Source of the DNA: Deltaproteobacteria bacterium | GTDB lineage: Bacteria; UBA10199; JACPAL01; JAHFST01 | Assembly (NCBI GenBank): GCA_023265625.1 | Contig: JAHFST010000019.1 | Location: forward strand, 1 to 35,097 | DNA: 35,097 nt | Direction: 5' to 3' | Shown here: positions 1 through 7,624 of the stretch, in pieces | Numbering within the stretch: position 1 is the first letter of the stretch | How the letters are laid out: each line of letters starts with the position of its first letter | The notes under the pieces: model-generated | The model's database searches: none | What the model was told of the DNA's origin: nothing | What the model saw: the letters and a program-made list of their open reading frames with translations, nothing else | Position numbers and translations under genes: made by a program

Positions 1-141
1 CAGGACCATAGTGACACGTCATTGTTGAACCACATCGGCTCATTAACCACAAAAAATTAAAGAAATCTCACCTCCTAACTCATCGAAATCTCTTCGGAAA
101 GGTCAAGTGCGGAATTTGGGGGTAATCTAAAGGGTTATCAG

Positions 142-1332
142 GTGGCCTTGGAGCGTTTGGGAGATCCGCAGGACCTATTTGTCGGGCCTCATTCCTCGGA
201 GGAATTGACTGGTCACGGATTATTTTTGACTCCAGTTGGAATTGGTGCCTTTCAAGCATTGAATTGGCGTGATCAAGTGGAGATACAACGATTTGCTGCG
301 TCTTCTCCTGTAGCAACTAGTTTGGACTATCGATTTGTGCGGAATGAATCATACCCCATTGGAGACTCGGGGAACGCTTTCATTGGAGAAACCTTCTTGC
401 TCAATCCGACACGACGCTCGTTCGATCCTCAATCGCTACGTTTCAAAGTCGAAGGTGTCGAGTCCAGCGCTGCCGCTCTGCAGGCGGCCGGCTTTGGCGA
501 CCTGCGCGGTCCGGCCAAGGTGTTGCAGGGTTCGAGTCTCCTCATGGGGGCTTTTAGCGCCTATCATGACGGGCCTGATTCTGGTGAAATTGTGGTAAAA
601 GTGAGGGAAGACGGGCATGAAGTAACTGTAAAATGTAATGCGAACCCTAGGGAAATTGCCAATCGGTTCGATTTATTTGATGACATTCTGGATAATATCA
701 TCGTGAGACTGCGACTACCCAGGGCGGGTGCTGAAATTGCCTCCTTGCGGTTTCCTACCAAAAACCAACCGGTCTTTGAAATGAGATTGCTTCGTCCGGA
801 GCTGGACACGAGAGATTTTCCCTTCGAAAGTCGTCATTTGTCAGATCTATGGGGTTTTTTTGAGAGACACAGGCCGAGTCAGGAGGCGCTGGTACGAACG
901 CCAGGTGCTGCTGCATTAGCAGTTCCTACAATTTCTTTAGTGGAGGGTTGCGCTCCTCTGACTCGGAAGTCAACCGTTCTGATAACCGAACCAGATCAGG
1001 CCTGGCGAGAAGAGATAGAAACTATGTTACGTGATCAAGGATTCGGTAGTTTTACCTTCGTAGAAGGTTTTGAAGAGGCGGCCGCCGCCATTTCCTCTGA
1101 TATGAGAATTGGCCTGGTGGTTACAAACGTCAAACGACCAGAGGGTAAATGGGAAGGGGCCGAGTTTGCGCGCACACTCCGCGCACAACATGCAGGCGTC
1201 AAAATCATTATCTTGACTGGTTATCTTCACGGCAGGTTTGTCCACTATGAAGACAGTGATGTTTGGGTGGTGGGAAAACTCCATGCTCACGAGGATTTTC
1301 CCTCCGTGTTGGGGAGACTTTTGAACGATTGA
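142..1332 (+). CDS. Degenerate response-regulator-like protein with unknown N-terminal domain
   Basis: The 396-residue product has two parts. Residues 1 to about 272 match nothing I recognise. Residues 276-396 have the shape of a CheY-like receiver: a first strand reading VLITEPD (E283, P284, D285 in place of the acidic pair), a strand LVVTNVKRP, a strand IIILTGY holding the conserved Thr, and a Lys (K379) in VVGKLH. The phosphoacceptor Asp is replaced by Asn (N329), so phosphorylation in the usual way is unlikely; pseudo-receivers generally act as protein-protein switches. The start is GTG with AAAGGG about 7 bases upstream, and no in-frame ATG lies between it and the upstream stop. No signal peptide or membrane segment is visible. 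The receiver call is fairly firm from the four motif positions; the function of the whole is unknown. Confidence 0.7.
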   Translation: MALERLGDPQDLFVGPHSSEELTGHGLFLTPVGIGAFQALNWRDQVEIQRFAASSPVATSLDYRFVRNESYPIGDSGNAFIGETFLLNPTRRSFDPQSLRFKVEGVESSAAALQAAGFGDLRGPAKVLQGSSLLMGAFSAYHDGPDSGEIVVKVREDGHEVTVKCNANPREIANRFDLFDDILDNIIVRLRLPRAGAEIASLRFPTKNQPVFEMRLLRPELDTRDFPFESRHLSDLWGFFERHRPSQEALVRTPGAAALAVPTISLVEGCAPLTRKSTVLITEPDQAWREEIETMLRDQGFGSFTFVEGFEEAAAAISSDMRIGLVVTNVKRPEGKWEGAEFARTLRAQHAGVKIIILTGYLHGRFVHYEDSDVWVVGKLHAHEDFPSVLGRLLND

Positions 1333-1366
1333 CGTTCCCCAAAAACAGATGTAGTGTGTATGCTGT

Positions 1367-1594
1367 ATGAAACATCGCACTCAAATTCTGTTGGAAGAAT
1401 GGCAGTACCAAGGCTTGCGGGAGATGGCTCGGCAGGTTGGGACCAACCTTTCGGGGCTGGTTCGTCAATGGGTCACGGAGAAGATGAAGCAACGAACTCG
1501 TGGTGGCCGTAAAGGGTTGCTTTCCTTGGCGGGCAAGGTCAAAGACAGGTCCGATGTGGCGCGCAAGCACGACCGTTATTTGGCAGGGATATAA
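1367..1594 (+). CDS. VapB-like antitoxin (ribbon-helix-helix)
   Basis: This 75-residue protein opens with a short strand, RTQILLEEWQ, followed by two helices (YQGLREMARQVG and LSGLVRQWVTEKM). That is the pattern of ribbon-helix-helix antitoxins, where the strand contacts DNA in a dimer. The C-terminal half is basic and would be the toxin-wrapping tail. It lies 12 bases upstream of a PIN-domain gene on the same strand, the usual antitoxin-toxin order. By family analogy it should neutralise the PIN ribonuclease and repress its own promoter. No clear Shine-Dalgarno sequence precedes the ATG. It could also be a plain RHH repressor, but the neighbour makes the antitoxin role likely. Confidence 0.78.
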   Translation: MKHRTQILLEEWQYQGLREMARQVGTNLSGLVRQWVTEKMKQRTRGGRKGLLSLAGKVKDRSDVARKHDRYLAGI

Positions 1595-1606
1595 AATCTC
1601 ACCCCC

Positions 1607-2008
1607 ATGGAATCCATCTTTATTGATACCAGTGCATGGTACGCCTTTCTCAATGCCAACGATTCCGACCATGAAAAAACTAAAAAGATTTTTGCAGAGA
1701 CGGCGTTTAGCCTCGTTACTTCCAATTTTATCATTGTCGAAGTGTTAAATCTGCTCGTGGCCAGGCGGCAAAAGCGTTTTGCCTTGGAGTTTGGTAAGAA
1801 GGTCTGGCATCAATCAGATCCGTTGATCCATACGGTGAGTCCCAACGACGAAGACGAGGCTTGGAAGATGTTTCAAAAGTATCGCGATAAAGATTATAGT
1901 TTTACTGACTGCACTAGTTTTGTGGTGATGAAACGTTTGAAGATCCAAACAGCGCTCACTCTTGATAGCGATTTTGCCCAGGTAGGTTTCCTGGTTATTC
2001 CTGAATAG
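1607..2008 (+). CDS. VapC-like PIN-domain ribonuclease toxin
   Basis: This 133-residue protein is the usual length for VapC toxins. It begins MESIFIDTSAWYAF with the first metal-binding Asp at D7. E45 (in IIVEVLNLL), D101 (in SFTDCTSF) and D120/D122 (in LTLDSDFA) complete the acidic cluster of PIN nucleases. VapC proteins cleave specific RNAs, often tRNA or rRNA, and are held inactive by the cognate VapB encoded just upstream. The gene ends 10 bases from the convergent crotonase gene, with no hairpin terminator visible between them. The family call is solid; the RNA target cannot be read from sequence. Confidence 0.88.
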   Translation: MESIFIDTSAWYAFLNANDSDHEKTKKIFAETAFSLVTSNFIIVEVLNLLVARRQKRFALEFGKKVWHQSDPLIHTVSPNDEDEAWKMFQKYRDKDYSFTDCTSFVVMKRLKIQTALTLDSDFAQVGFLVIPE

Positions 2009-2018
2009 GGCTCATTCA

Positions 2019-2798
2019 TTACATCCCGCTAAATTGAGGGGGGCGTTTTGCGCGAATGGCTTCGATACCCTCAATGATGTCCTTGGTGCCAAAGCACCGT
2101 GCTTGACCTTTCGACTCAAAGAGTAGGGCGGCCTTCATTTGGTGAAGGTGACGTTTGATCCCGGCCTTGGCGGTTTGGACGGCCAGGGGGGCATTGGCGA
2201 CTATTTCGTGGGCGATCTTTAGGGTTTCTTCCCGAAGTTGTTCTGGGGCGAAGAGGCGATGAACAATGCCTTTTTGGTGGGCTTCATCGGCCAATAAGGT
2301 GCGACCAGTCAGTAAAAGATCCGAGGCCAATGGAATACCCAAGACTTGTGGCAACAAAAAAGTCCCGGCCATCCCGGGCGACAGGCCGATCTTGACAAAA
2401 TTGACCCCCATCTTGGCGGTGGTTGAGGCGATCCTAAGATCGCAGGCCAAGGTCATGCAAAAGGCCGCCCCAATGGCCGGGCCGTTGATCATTGCGATTA
2501 CCGGGACCTTGATTTCTCCGACTGAGAGAAACTGGCGGTAAAAATGGATCATCTCGCGTTGGTTGACGGCGGCTTTTTTCTTGGCCCGGGCGATGATGAT
2601 GTCGAGATTGCCTCCGGCAGAAAAGGCGCGACCGGATCCAGTGACGATGACGACCCGGATTTCCGGATCCTTATTGATGAGTGGGACAAGGCGCTGGATT
2701 TCGCGGCCCATTTCATCGGTCAAGGCGTTGAGGTGATCGGGATCGTTGAAGATGATCCAGGCAATCGGGCCTTCTTTTTGGAAAAGGATGGATGTCAT
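2019..2798 (-). CDS. Enoyl-CoA hydratase/isomerase family protein
   Basis: This 259-residue crotonase-fold protein is full length for the family. The oxyanion-hole segment is SAGGNLD at 60-66, followed by GPAIGAAFCMTLACDLRIAS at 106-125. At the two positions that carry the catalytic glutamates of classical enoyl-CoA hydratase, I see F134 (in VNFVKIG) and D160 (in PLASDLLLTG). A standard hydratase reaction is therefore doubtful; isomerase, hydrolase or other crotonase chemistry on a CoA thioester is possible. The ATG lies 3 bases after the stop of the PIN-toxin gene, so it is probably on the same transcript as the toxin-antitoxin pair. It is separate from the leucine-catabolism hydratase at 7625, with which it shares only family features. 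Confidence 0.85.
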   Translation of the reverse strand: MTSILFQKEGPIAWIIFNDPDHLNALTDEMGREIQRLVPLINKDPEIRVVIVTGSGRAFSAGGNLDIIIARAKKKAAVNQREMIHFYRQFLSVGEIKVPVIAMINGPAIGAAFCMTLACDLRIASTTAKMGVNFVKIGLSPGMAGTFLLPQVLGIPLASDLLLTGRTLLADEAHQKGIVHRLFAPEQLREETLKIAHEIVANAPLAVQTAKAGIKRHLHQMKAALLFESKGQARCFGTKDIIEGIEAIRAKRPPQFSGM

Positions 2799-2801
2799 GG
2801 T

Positions 2802-3227
2802 TCACCAGATCGTCATGATCCCTTCCCATTGCTGGAGTCGCTCATCCTTGGTGATGAGGGGGATTTGTAGCGAGAGGGCGGTGGCCGCGATGATTCGGTC
2901 GGGGAGTTCCGGAACGGCCTCTCGAGGGACCTTGGCCAATAAAAAGGAGAGGTCCGCCGTCAGGTCGACCACCTGATAACTGCCGTAAGGATTGGGTCTC
3001 AGAGTCAACCGGAGTAACTCCCAAATTTGAGCGGGAATCTTTCCCTTTTCCAAGAGGTAAAGGATTTCAATGATCGAGATGGTGGCGAGATAAATGATGG
3101 CCTCGCCCGCTTCGGCCCGTAGGAAACGGCGTTGAGCTTCTTTGGAAAGACGAGTGTCTTCGGATAGGTTCCAGATGAGGGCATGTGTGTCTGCGACAAA
3201 TCGTTCCGTATCGGTTAAGGTTTTCAC
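2802..3227 (-). CDS. PIN-domain toxin (VapC-type)
   Basis: This 141-residue protein has the PIN acidic residues D13 (in FVADTHALIWNL), E54 (in SIIEILYLL), D110 (in LPDRIIAATAL) and D128 (in LITKDERL). The VADTHALIW opening is typical of the PIN branch often paired with AbrB-type antitoxins. Its start overlaps the end of the AbrB-like gene by 4 bases, indicating translational coupling. By family it would be an RNA endonuclease. Its stop is 3 bases before the crotonase ATG. It is in a different sequence branch from the PIN protein at 1607, so it does not look like a recent duplication. Confidence 0.87.
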   Translation of the reverse strand: MKTLTDTERFVADTHALIWNLSEDTRLSKEAQRRFLRAEAGEAIIYLATISIIEILYLLEKGKIPAQIWELLRLTLRPNPYGSYQVVDLTADLSFLLAKVPREAVPELPDRIIAATALSLQIPLITKDERLQQWEGIMTIW

Positions 3228-3469
3228 GATGCAAAGGATTTCCAGGCCTCGTGCCGCGCCTCATTGATTTCCTCTTCCGAAAGATTAACGCCTTTCCAAA
3301 GTCCTCGGAGGCGGATCGGTCTAATCCGATTCATAGGGACAATTTTGAGCCCTTCCCCTTCGGCGACGACCTCCACTTCATCCCCCGCCTTGAGCTTCAA
3401 GCGACTCGCCTCTTGCGCGGGAAGAATGATTCCCACCGAACTGCCAATTTTGATGATCTGGCGTTTCAT
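3224..3469 (-). CDS. AbrB/MazE-type antitoxin (SpoVT-AbrB domain)
   Basis: The 81-residue product opens with the swapped-hairpin DNA-binding motif of AbrB-family antitoxins: RQIIKIGSSVGIILPAQ, then LKLKAGDEVEVVAEGEGLKIVP. The rest is an acidic and basic tail that would bind the toxin. It is followed, with a 4-base overlap, by a PIN toxin gene. The ATG follows an AT-rich stretch with no Shine-Dalgarno. A good sigma70-like promoter lies so close that the transcript may be nearly leaderless (see 3481-3509). It probably represses its own operon, which includes the crotonase gene. Confidence 0.87.
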   Translation of the reverse strand: MKRQIIKIGSSVGIILPAQEASRLKLKAGDEVEVVAEGEGLKIVPMNRIRPIRLRGLWKGVNLSEEEINEARHEAWKSFAS

Positions 3470-3480
3470 AATTAAGTTAT

Positions 3481-3509
3481 ATTTTAGTTTAATTGATAAA
3501 ACTAGGCAA
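3481..3509 (-). promoter_or_regulatory. Sigma70-like promoter for the AbrB/PIN/crotonase unit
   Basis: On the minus strand TTGCCT (3509-3504) and TAAAAT (3486-3481) are separated by exactly 17 bases of AT-rich sequence. Transcription would start near 3474, only about 5 bases before the antitoxin ATG at 3469, implying a nearly leaderless mRNA. The element fits in the short gap between the radical SAM gene and the antitoxin gene. The match is by eye. Confidence 0.55.
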
Positions 3510-3520
3510 GGATTATTTTT

Positions 3521-5005
3521 CTACTCCGTATTGATGGATTCGTGGGCCTTCCAGCCTGCGATCCTTGCGGTAGACCTCGCCTTTAATTCTCGATCACGCG
3601 CAAAGGTCAACGCCCGTTGAATGAGTGCGGTATAAAACACGGCATCTCCGATCAACTGGATGACATTATCTTTGATTTCAATCCACCCGCGGGCCAATAG
3701 GGCATCCCACAAATTGCGATATTCCTCCAAAAGATCGATGCCGAACAACACCTCATAGGCATTGGCATCCAAGCGCATTCGCTGCAGTTGATTGAGCAAA
3801 TAAGACAGGCGGACATCCACGGGTTCAAAGCGGAAGGTGGCTCGCACGGGAAGGCGACCCTTGTCCAGTTGGGCGTAGTACTCGCCCAGGTCTTCGGGGG
3901 CCAGGTAGCTGAATCCCGGCCGGTCGTATTGCCCGACCCGCCGATGGTGACCCATGTAGCCCAACGCCCACCAATCGTTTTTCAAGGGGTCGTGAGATTT
4001 GTTCTCATACTCATAATGGGATCTGTCGTCGTCGATCTCAAAATCGGACATGGTGACCTGACGATACCCTTGGCTTAAAAGAAAATCCCTGATCCCATGA
4101 TACATCCGCAAACGTTCGGGAATAGCGGCACAGAGGCTGGCGTAAGGTTCCGCTGAAAAGGCCGACAAGCCCGGCACTTGATTGAGGGGATAGATGGTCA
4201 GATGGGGAATCTTCCATGCCACCAAGGTTCGGACGTCCTCGAGCGCATCGTCATAAGTTTGAGCGGGCAGGCCGTAGATGAGGTCAACGCTGTGCTCAAA
4301 TCCCACATCTCTTGCGTGCTGCACGGCCAGTTCGACGCCGGCCCTTGTTTGGGTAAATCGGCCCGTATGCTGGATGACACGAGGATTGAGGGATTGTGCC
4401 CCGATGCTGACACGATTCACGCCCGCGTTTTTCAGGGCGTCAAATTTTTCTTTGTCTCGAAACAGATAAGGTATTCCCTCCCAGGTTACTTCGGCCCCGG
4501 GCGCGGGTTGAAAGGCCGCCAAGACTGTTCCGATGAAAATCGCCGACTCGGCCGGACTCAGGAGATTGGGGGTCCCACCGCCAAAAAATACGGCTCCGAC
4601 CTCCATGGGCAAACCGACATGGGAGGTTTGGAATTCAATCTCCCTCTCCACCGCGGCGATATACCGATCAAACAAGGAATGTTTGGCCCCCCTGAGGGCC
4701 ACGACGGGGATGCCGCAGAAGCCGCATCCATCGGCCGTGACCAGGCCGCCAGCGTTGTGTCCATCCGTAGGGATGCAATACGGGAAGCCCACAAAAAGAC
4801 TGGTATCCTCCGAAGGTCTTGCGTTGTCACGATTGGCGGTATTGATTAAGTTCTCCACGATCGGGCCATCGGCAGGCGCTTTTTCATATTGATTCGAGGC
4901 GGGAAAGTTAAATTGAATTCGGTTACCCGGGTTTGTAGGTAGCGCACTGTCCAGTGCGGCATTGATGGCGACTGGAGCCCAAGTAGGATCGATCCGGACA
5001 AACAT
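3521..5005 (-). CDS. HemN/HemW-like radical SAM protein with atypical CX16CX2C motif
   Basis: The start chosen is the ATG at 5005, preceded by GGAGGT, giving 494 residues; a longer frame to 5161 would run through the divergent promoter and into the regulator gene. Family marks are the GGGTPNLLSP segment, RVSIGAQSLNPRVIQHTGR, and the DLIYGLPAQT segment characteristic of coproporphyrinogen III oxidase-like (HemN/HemW) proteins. The [4Fe-4S] cysteines appear as C77 in GFPYC, then C94 and C97 in GCGFC. That is a 16-residue first gap instead of three. The N-terminal 70 residues are not recognisable. HemN makes protoporphyrinogen anaerobically and HemW handles haem; this branch may do neither. It diverges from an XRE regulator across a palindromic operator, so that regulator probably controls it. 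Confidence 0.82.
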   Translation of the reverse strand: MFVRIDPTWAPVAINAALDSALPTNPGNRIQFNFPASNQYEKAPADGPIVENLINTANRDNARPSEDTSLFVGFPYCIPTDGHNAGGLVTADGCGFCGIPVVALRGAKHSLFDRYIAAVEREIEFQTSHVGLPMEVGAVFFGGGTPNLLSPAESAIFIGTVLAAFQPAPGAEVTWEGIPYLFRDKEKFDALKNAGVNRVSIGAQSLNPRVIQHTGRFTQTRAGVELAVQHARDVGFEHSVDLIYGLPAQTYDDALEDVRTLVAWKIPHLTIYPLNQVPGLSAFSAEPYASLCAAIPERLRMYHGIRDFLLSQGYRQVTMSDFEIDDDRSHYEYENKSHDPLKNDWWALGYMGHHRRVGQYDRPGFSYLAPEDLGEYYAQLDKGRLPVRATFRFEPVDVRLSYLLNQLQRMRLDANAYEVLFGIDLLEEYRNLWDALLARGWIEIKDNVIQLIGDAVFYTALIQRALTFARDRELKARSTARIAGWKAHESINTE

Positions 5006-5075
5006 GTTACCTCCGTGAATGGCTAGACCTCGTTCGACTAGCTGGAAAGTTGTGTGGTTTGTGCGGGAAAAGATA

Positions 5076-5104
5076 AAGTATTGATTTTTAATACTTAAAG
5101 TATT
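5076..5104. promoter_or_regulatory. Palindromic operator between radical SAM gene and XRE gene
   Basis: Three copies of a 7-base half-site lie here: AAGTATT (5076-5082), its complement AATACTT (5090-5096), and AAGTATT (5098-5104). The last two form a perfect 15-base inverted repeat centred on 5097. The block sits 14 bases before the regulator ATG and 71 bases before the radical SAM start, as expected for an autoregulatory XRE binding site. TATTAT at 5101-5106 may be the -10 of the regulator promoter, which would make that mRNA nearly leaderless. Confidence 0.55.
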
Positions 5105-5117
5105 ATTTTTATGTACT

Positions 5118-5885
5118 ATGTTGCCGCATGAAAACATTGACCTGATTGCGCAATCCCTCAAGACGACACTCCGTGAGCAGGGCGTATCCTATGCGGATTT
5201 GGGGGGAAGAATTGGCCGAAGTGAATCAAGTGTCAAACGCTTGTTCTCAAAAAAGTCATTCTCCCTGGATCTGTTGGAAAAAATCTGTGGTCACTTGGGC
5301 ATCAGTCTCTTCGACTTGATGGACCGGGCGAAGGGGGCGGCGGCGGTGGAGATTTATACCCTGACAGAGAAGCAGGAGAAGATGCTTGCTGCGAATCCAA
5401 GGTTCTATTGTTTCTTTTGGTTGGTGGTGAATCGGGTGCCGCTCAAGCGAATCCTCTCGGCCTATCATATCCCCATGAAAGAAGCGGAACGTTACCTCCT
5501 GCAATTGAATCGATTCAAGTTGATCGACTTGAAACCCCACAACCGTTTCACGATCTTGGTGCCGCGCACTGTCCAGTGGAGCGCGGGAGGGCCGATTGAC
5601 AAGTTTGTGGTGGCCAACACGCTTTCGCGTTTTTTGAAAGGACGCTTCGATCGCCCCGAAGACTATCACCGTTTTATCATCGCCAAATTGACTCCGGAAT
5701 CGATGCTGCAATTTAAGATCCGTTTTAAGGCGCTCGCCGATGAGCTCTTTGAGCAATCCACCATGATGGAAAGTACGCTGAAGAAATCGAAGACGATGGG
5801 GCTGGTGGTCGCGCTTGGGCAGACTGACTTCTCACTGGTCCATGTCTTGGAAGCGGCCTTGAGAGGGAAACAGCAAAAGACTTGA
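5118..5885 (+). CDS. XRE-family transcriptional regulator
   Basis: The 255-residue protein has an N-terminal helix-turn-helix of the Cro/C1 type at residues 8-60 (LKTTLREQGVSYADLGGRIG, then SESSVKRLFSKKSFS and LLEKICGHLGISLFDLMD). Residues 70-255 are mostly helical and unrecognised, perhaps a ligand-binding or dimerisation region. No Shine-Dalgarno precedes the ATG, and a -10-like hexamer lies only 12 bases upstream, so the transcript may be leaderless. The palindrome at 5090-5104 is its likely binding site. It lies 36 bases upstream of the MCC beta gene on the same strand and could also govern the leucine genes. Known liu regulators such as LiuR are MerR-type, so this would be a different solution. 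Confidence 0.83.
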   Translation: MLPHENIDLIAQSLKTTLREQGVSYADLGGRIGRSESSVKRLFSKKSFSLDLLEKICGHLGISLFDLMDRAKGAAAVEIYTLTEKQEKMLAANPRFYCFFWLVVNRVPLKRILSAYHIPMKEAERYLLQLNRFKLIDLKPHNRFTILVPRTVQWSAGGPIDKFVVANTLSRFLKGRFDRPEDYHRFIIAKLTPESMLQFKIRFKALADELFEQSTMMESTLKKSKTMGLVVALGQTDFSLVHVLEAALRGKQQKT

Positions 5886-5921
5886 GAAAATAGACTGGCC
5901 ACTGTAGAAGACGGGGTTCTT

Positions 5922-7529
5922 ATGGATCCAATTGAAACAACCATCGATAGCAACAGTCAGTCCTTTAAAGACAACCACGAACACTTGGCATCGCTCGTGG
6001 ACAAGTTGAAAGAAGGCCTCGAAAAAGTGGCGCAGGGCGGTGGGGCCGAGGCGGTGAAGCGGCATCGGGCTCGGGGTAAGATGTTGCCGCGGGAGCGGAT
6101 TGGTCAGATCTTGGATCCCGGCGCGCCCTTTTTGGAATTTTCCGCCCTGGCCGCGAACGGTTTGTATCAGGATGAGGCTCCCTCTGCGGGAATGGTGACC
6201 GGGATTGGCGCGGTGCATGGTCGCGAGGTGCTGTTTGTGGCCAATGATGCGACGGTGAAGGGTGGGACCTATTATCCGCTGACCGTCAAAAAACATCTCC
6301 GGGCGCATGAAATCGCCCTCGAGAATCATCTTCCCTGTGTCTATCTGGTCGATTCGGGTGGCGCATTTTTGCCGCTGCAGGCCGAGGTCTTTCCCGATAA
6401 GGAACATTTTGGCCGGATTTTTTTCAACCAGGCGCGCATGTCGGCGCAACGCATCCCCCAGATTGCGGTTGTCCTTGGCTCTTGCACCGCCGGCGGGGCT
6501 TATGTGCCGGCGATGAGTGATGAGACGGTGATTGTCAAAGGGAACGGGACTATTTTTTTGGGCGGCCCGCCGCTGGTCAAGGCCGCTACGGGAGAAGAGG
6601 TGAGTGCGGAAGATCTGGGGGGCGGTGAGGTTCATTGTAAAAAATCGGGAGTGACGGATCATCTCGCAGACAATGAGCCGGAGGCCCTGCGGATCACACG
6701 CAATATCTTGGAAAACCTGAACCGTCCCAAAAAAGCGGGGTTGGATGTCCTGCCTTCGGAAGAACCGCACTACGATCCTCGAGAGTTGTACGGGGTGATT
6801 TCAAAAGATCCGCGTCGGCCTTTTGATGTCCGAGAAGTGATTGCCCGGGTGGTGGATGGGAGCCGCTTTCATGAGTTTAAGGCGCTGTATGGCACGACCT
6901 TAGTCTGCGGGTTTTCCCGCATCATGGGATATCCGGTCGGGATCGTAGCGAACAATGGGATTCTCTTCGCCGAGAGCGCCCTCAAGGGGGCGCATTTTGT
7001 GGAATTGTGCAATCAGCGCGGCATCCCCTTGGTGTTTTTGCAAAATATCACCGGTTTCATGGTGGGCAAACAATATGAAAATAATGGTATTGCCAAGGAC
7101 GGCGCCAAGATGGTGATGGCGGTGGCCTGTGCGCAGGTGCCGAAATTTACCGTGATTATTGGGGGCTCCTACGGGGCGGGAAACTACGCCATGTGCGGTC
7201 GCGCCTATGCCCCGCGCCAGCTCTGGATGTGGCCCAATGCGCGTATTTCGGTGATGGGCGGGGAGCAGGCAGCCACCGTGTTGGCCACGGTCAAGAAGGA
7301 TCAGTTGCAGGAGAAGGGAAAGAAGATTTCTGCGGCAGAGGAAGAGGCCATTCGCAAACCCATTTTGGAAAAGTACGAGCATGAGGGGAGTTGCTACTAC
7401 AGCACGGCCAGGCTTTGGGATGACGGGGTGATTGATCCGGTGCAGACGCGGATGGTGTTGGGGTTGGGGATTGCGGCGGCGTTGAATGCGCCGGTGCCGA
7501 AGACGGATTATGGGGTGTTTCGGATGTAA
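5922..7529 (+). CDS. liuB: Methylcrotonyl-CoA carboxylase beta subunit (carboxyltransferase)
   Basis: The 535 residues match the usual length of MCC beta. The subunit transfers the carboxyl group from biotin to 3-methylcrotonyl-CoA, giving 3-methylglutaconyl-CoA in leucine breakdown. Segments typical of this subunit are [18 protein letters not shown] near residue 108, [29 protein letters not shown], and [19 protein letters not shown] in the C-terminal half. They show the two crotonase-like halves of a carboxyltransferase. These features favour MCC over propionyl- or acetyl-CoA carboxylase. The gene opens a run with the hydratase, biotin subunit and HMG-CoA lyase. The gap to the next gene carries a double-hairpin repeat. 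Confidence 0.95.
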   Translation: MDPIETTIDSNSQSFKDNHEHLASLVDKLKEGLEKVAQGGGAEAVKRHRARGKMLPRERIGQILDPGAPFLEFSALAANGLYQDEAPSAGMVTGIGAVHGREVLFVANDATVKGGTYYPLTVKKHLRAHEIALENHLPCVYLVDSGGAFLPLQAEVFPDKEHFGRIFFNQARMSAQRIPQIAVVLGSCTAGGAYVPAMSDETVIVKGNGTIFLGGPPLVKAATGEEVSAEDLGGGEVHCKKSGVTDHLADNEPEALRITRNILENLNRPKKAGLDVLPSEEPHYDPRELYGVISKDPRRPFDVREVIARVVDGSRFHEFKALYGTTLVCGFSRIMGYPVGIVANNGILFAESALKGAHFVELCNQRGIPLVFLQNITGFMVGKQYENNGIAKDGAKMVMAVACAQVPKFTVIIGGSYGAGNYAMCGRAYAPRQLWMWPNARISVMGGEQAATVLATVKKDQLQEKGKKISAAEEEAIRKPILEKYEHEGSCYYSTARLWDDGVIDPVQTRMVLGLGIAAALNAPVPKTDYGVFRM

Positions 7530-7531
7530 CA

Positions 7532-7612
7532 CCCCCCAACCCCCCTCTTATTCTAAGAGGGGGGAGAAAAACTCCGTCTTTACCCCCTCTTAAGGTAAGA
7601 GGGGGTTGGGGG
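7532..7612. repeat. C-rich/G-rich double hairpin between liuB and liuC
   Basis: Two hairpins lie in tandem: CCCCCCTCTTA/TAAGAGGGGGG (7540-7564) and CCCCCTCTTA/TAAGAGGGGG (7583-7605). Outer arms CCCCCCAA (from 7532) and TTGGGGG (to 7612) pair over the whole block, so one large stem is also possible. It is unrelated in sequence to the GTAGGGG family. The GGGGGAG at its right edge lies 11-12 bases before the liuC ATG and may serve as its ribosome-binding site. It may reduce read-through or protect the liuB mRNA end. Confidence 0.8.
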
Positions 7613-7624
7613 AGTTATGAAAAT

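Noticed and set aside
5006-5161. Longer N-terminus for the radical SAM protein
   Set aside because: It would run across the palindromic operator and into the divergent regulator gene; GGAGGT before the ATG at 5005 marks the better start.
5832-6770. 312-codon open frame on the minus strand
   Set aside because: Antisense to the MCC beta gene, whose conserved motifs are unmistakable; no motif in the shadow frame.
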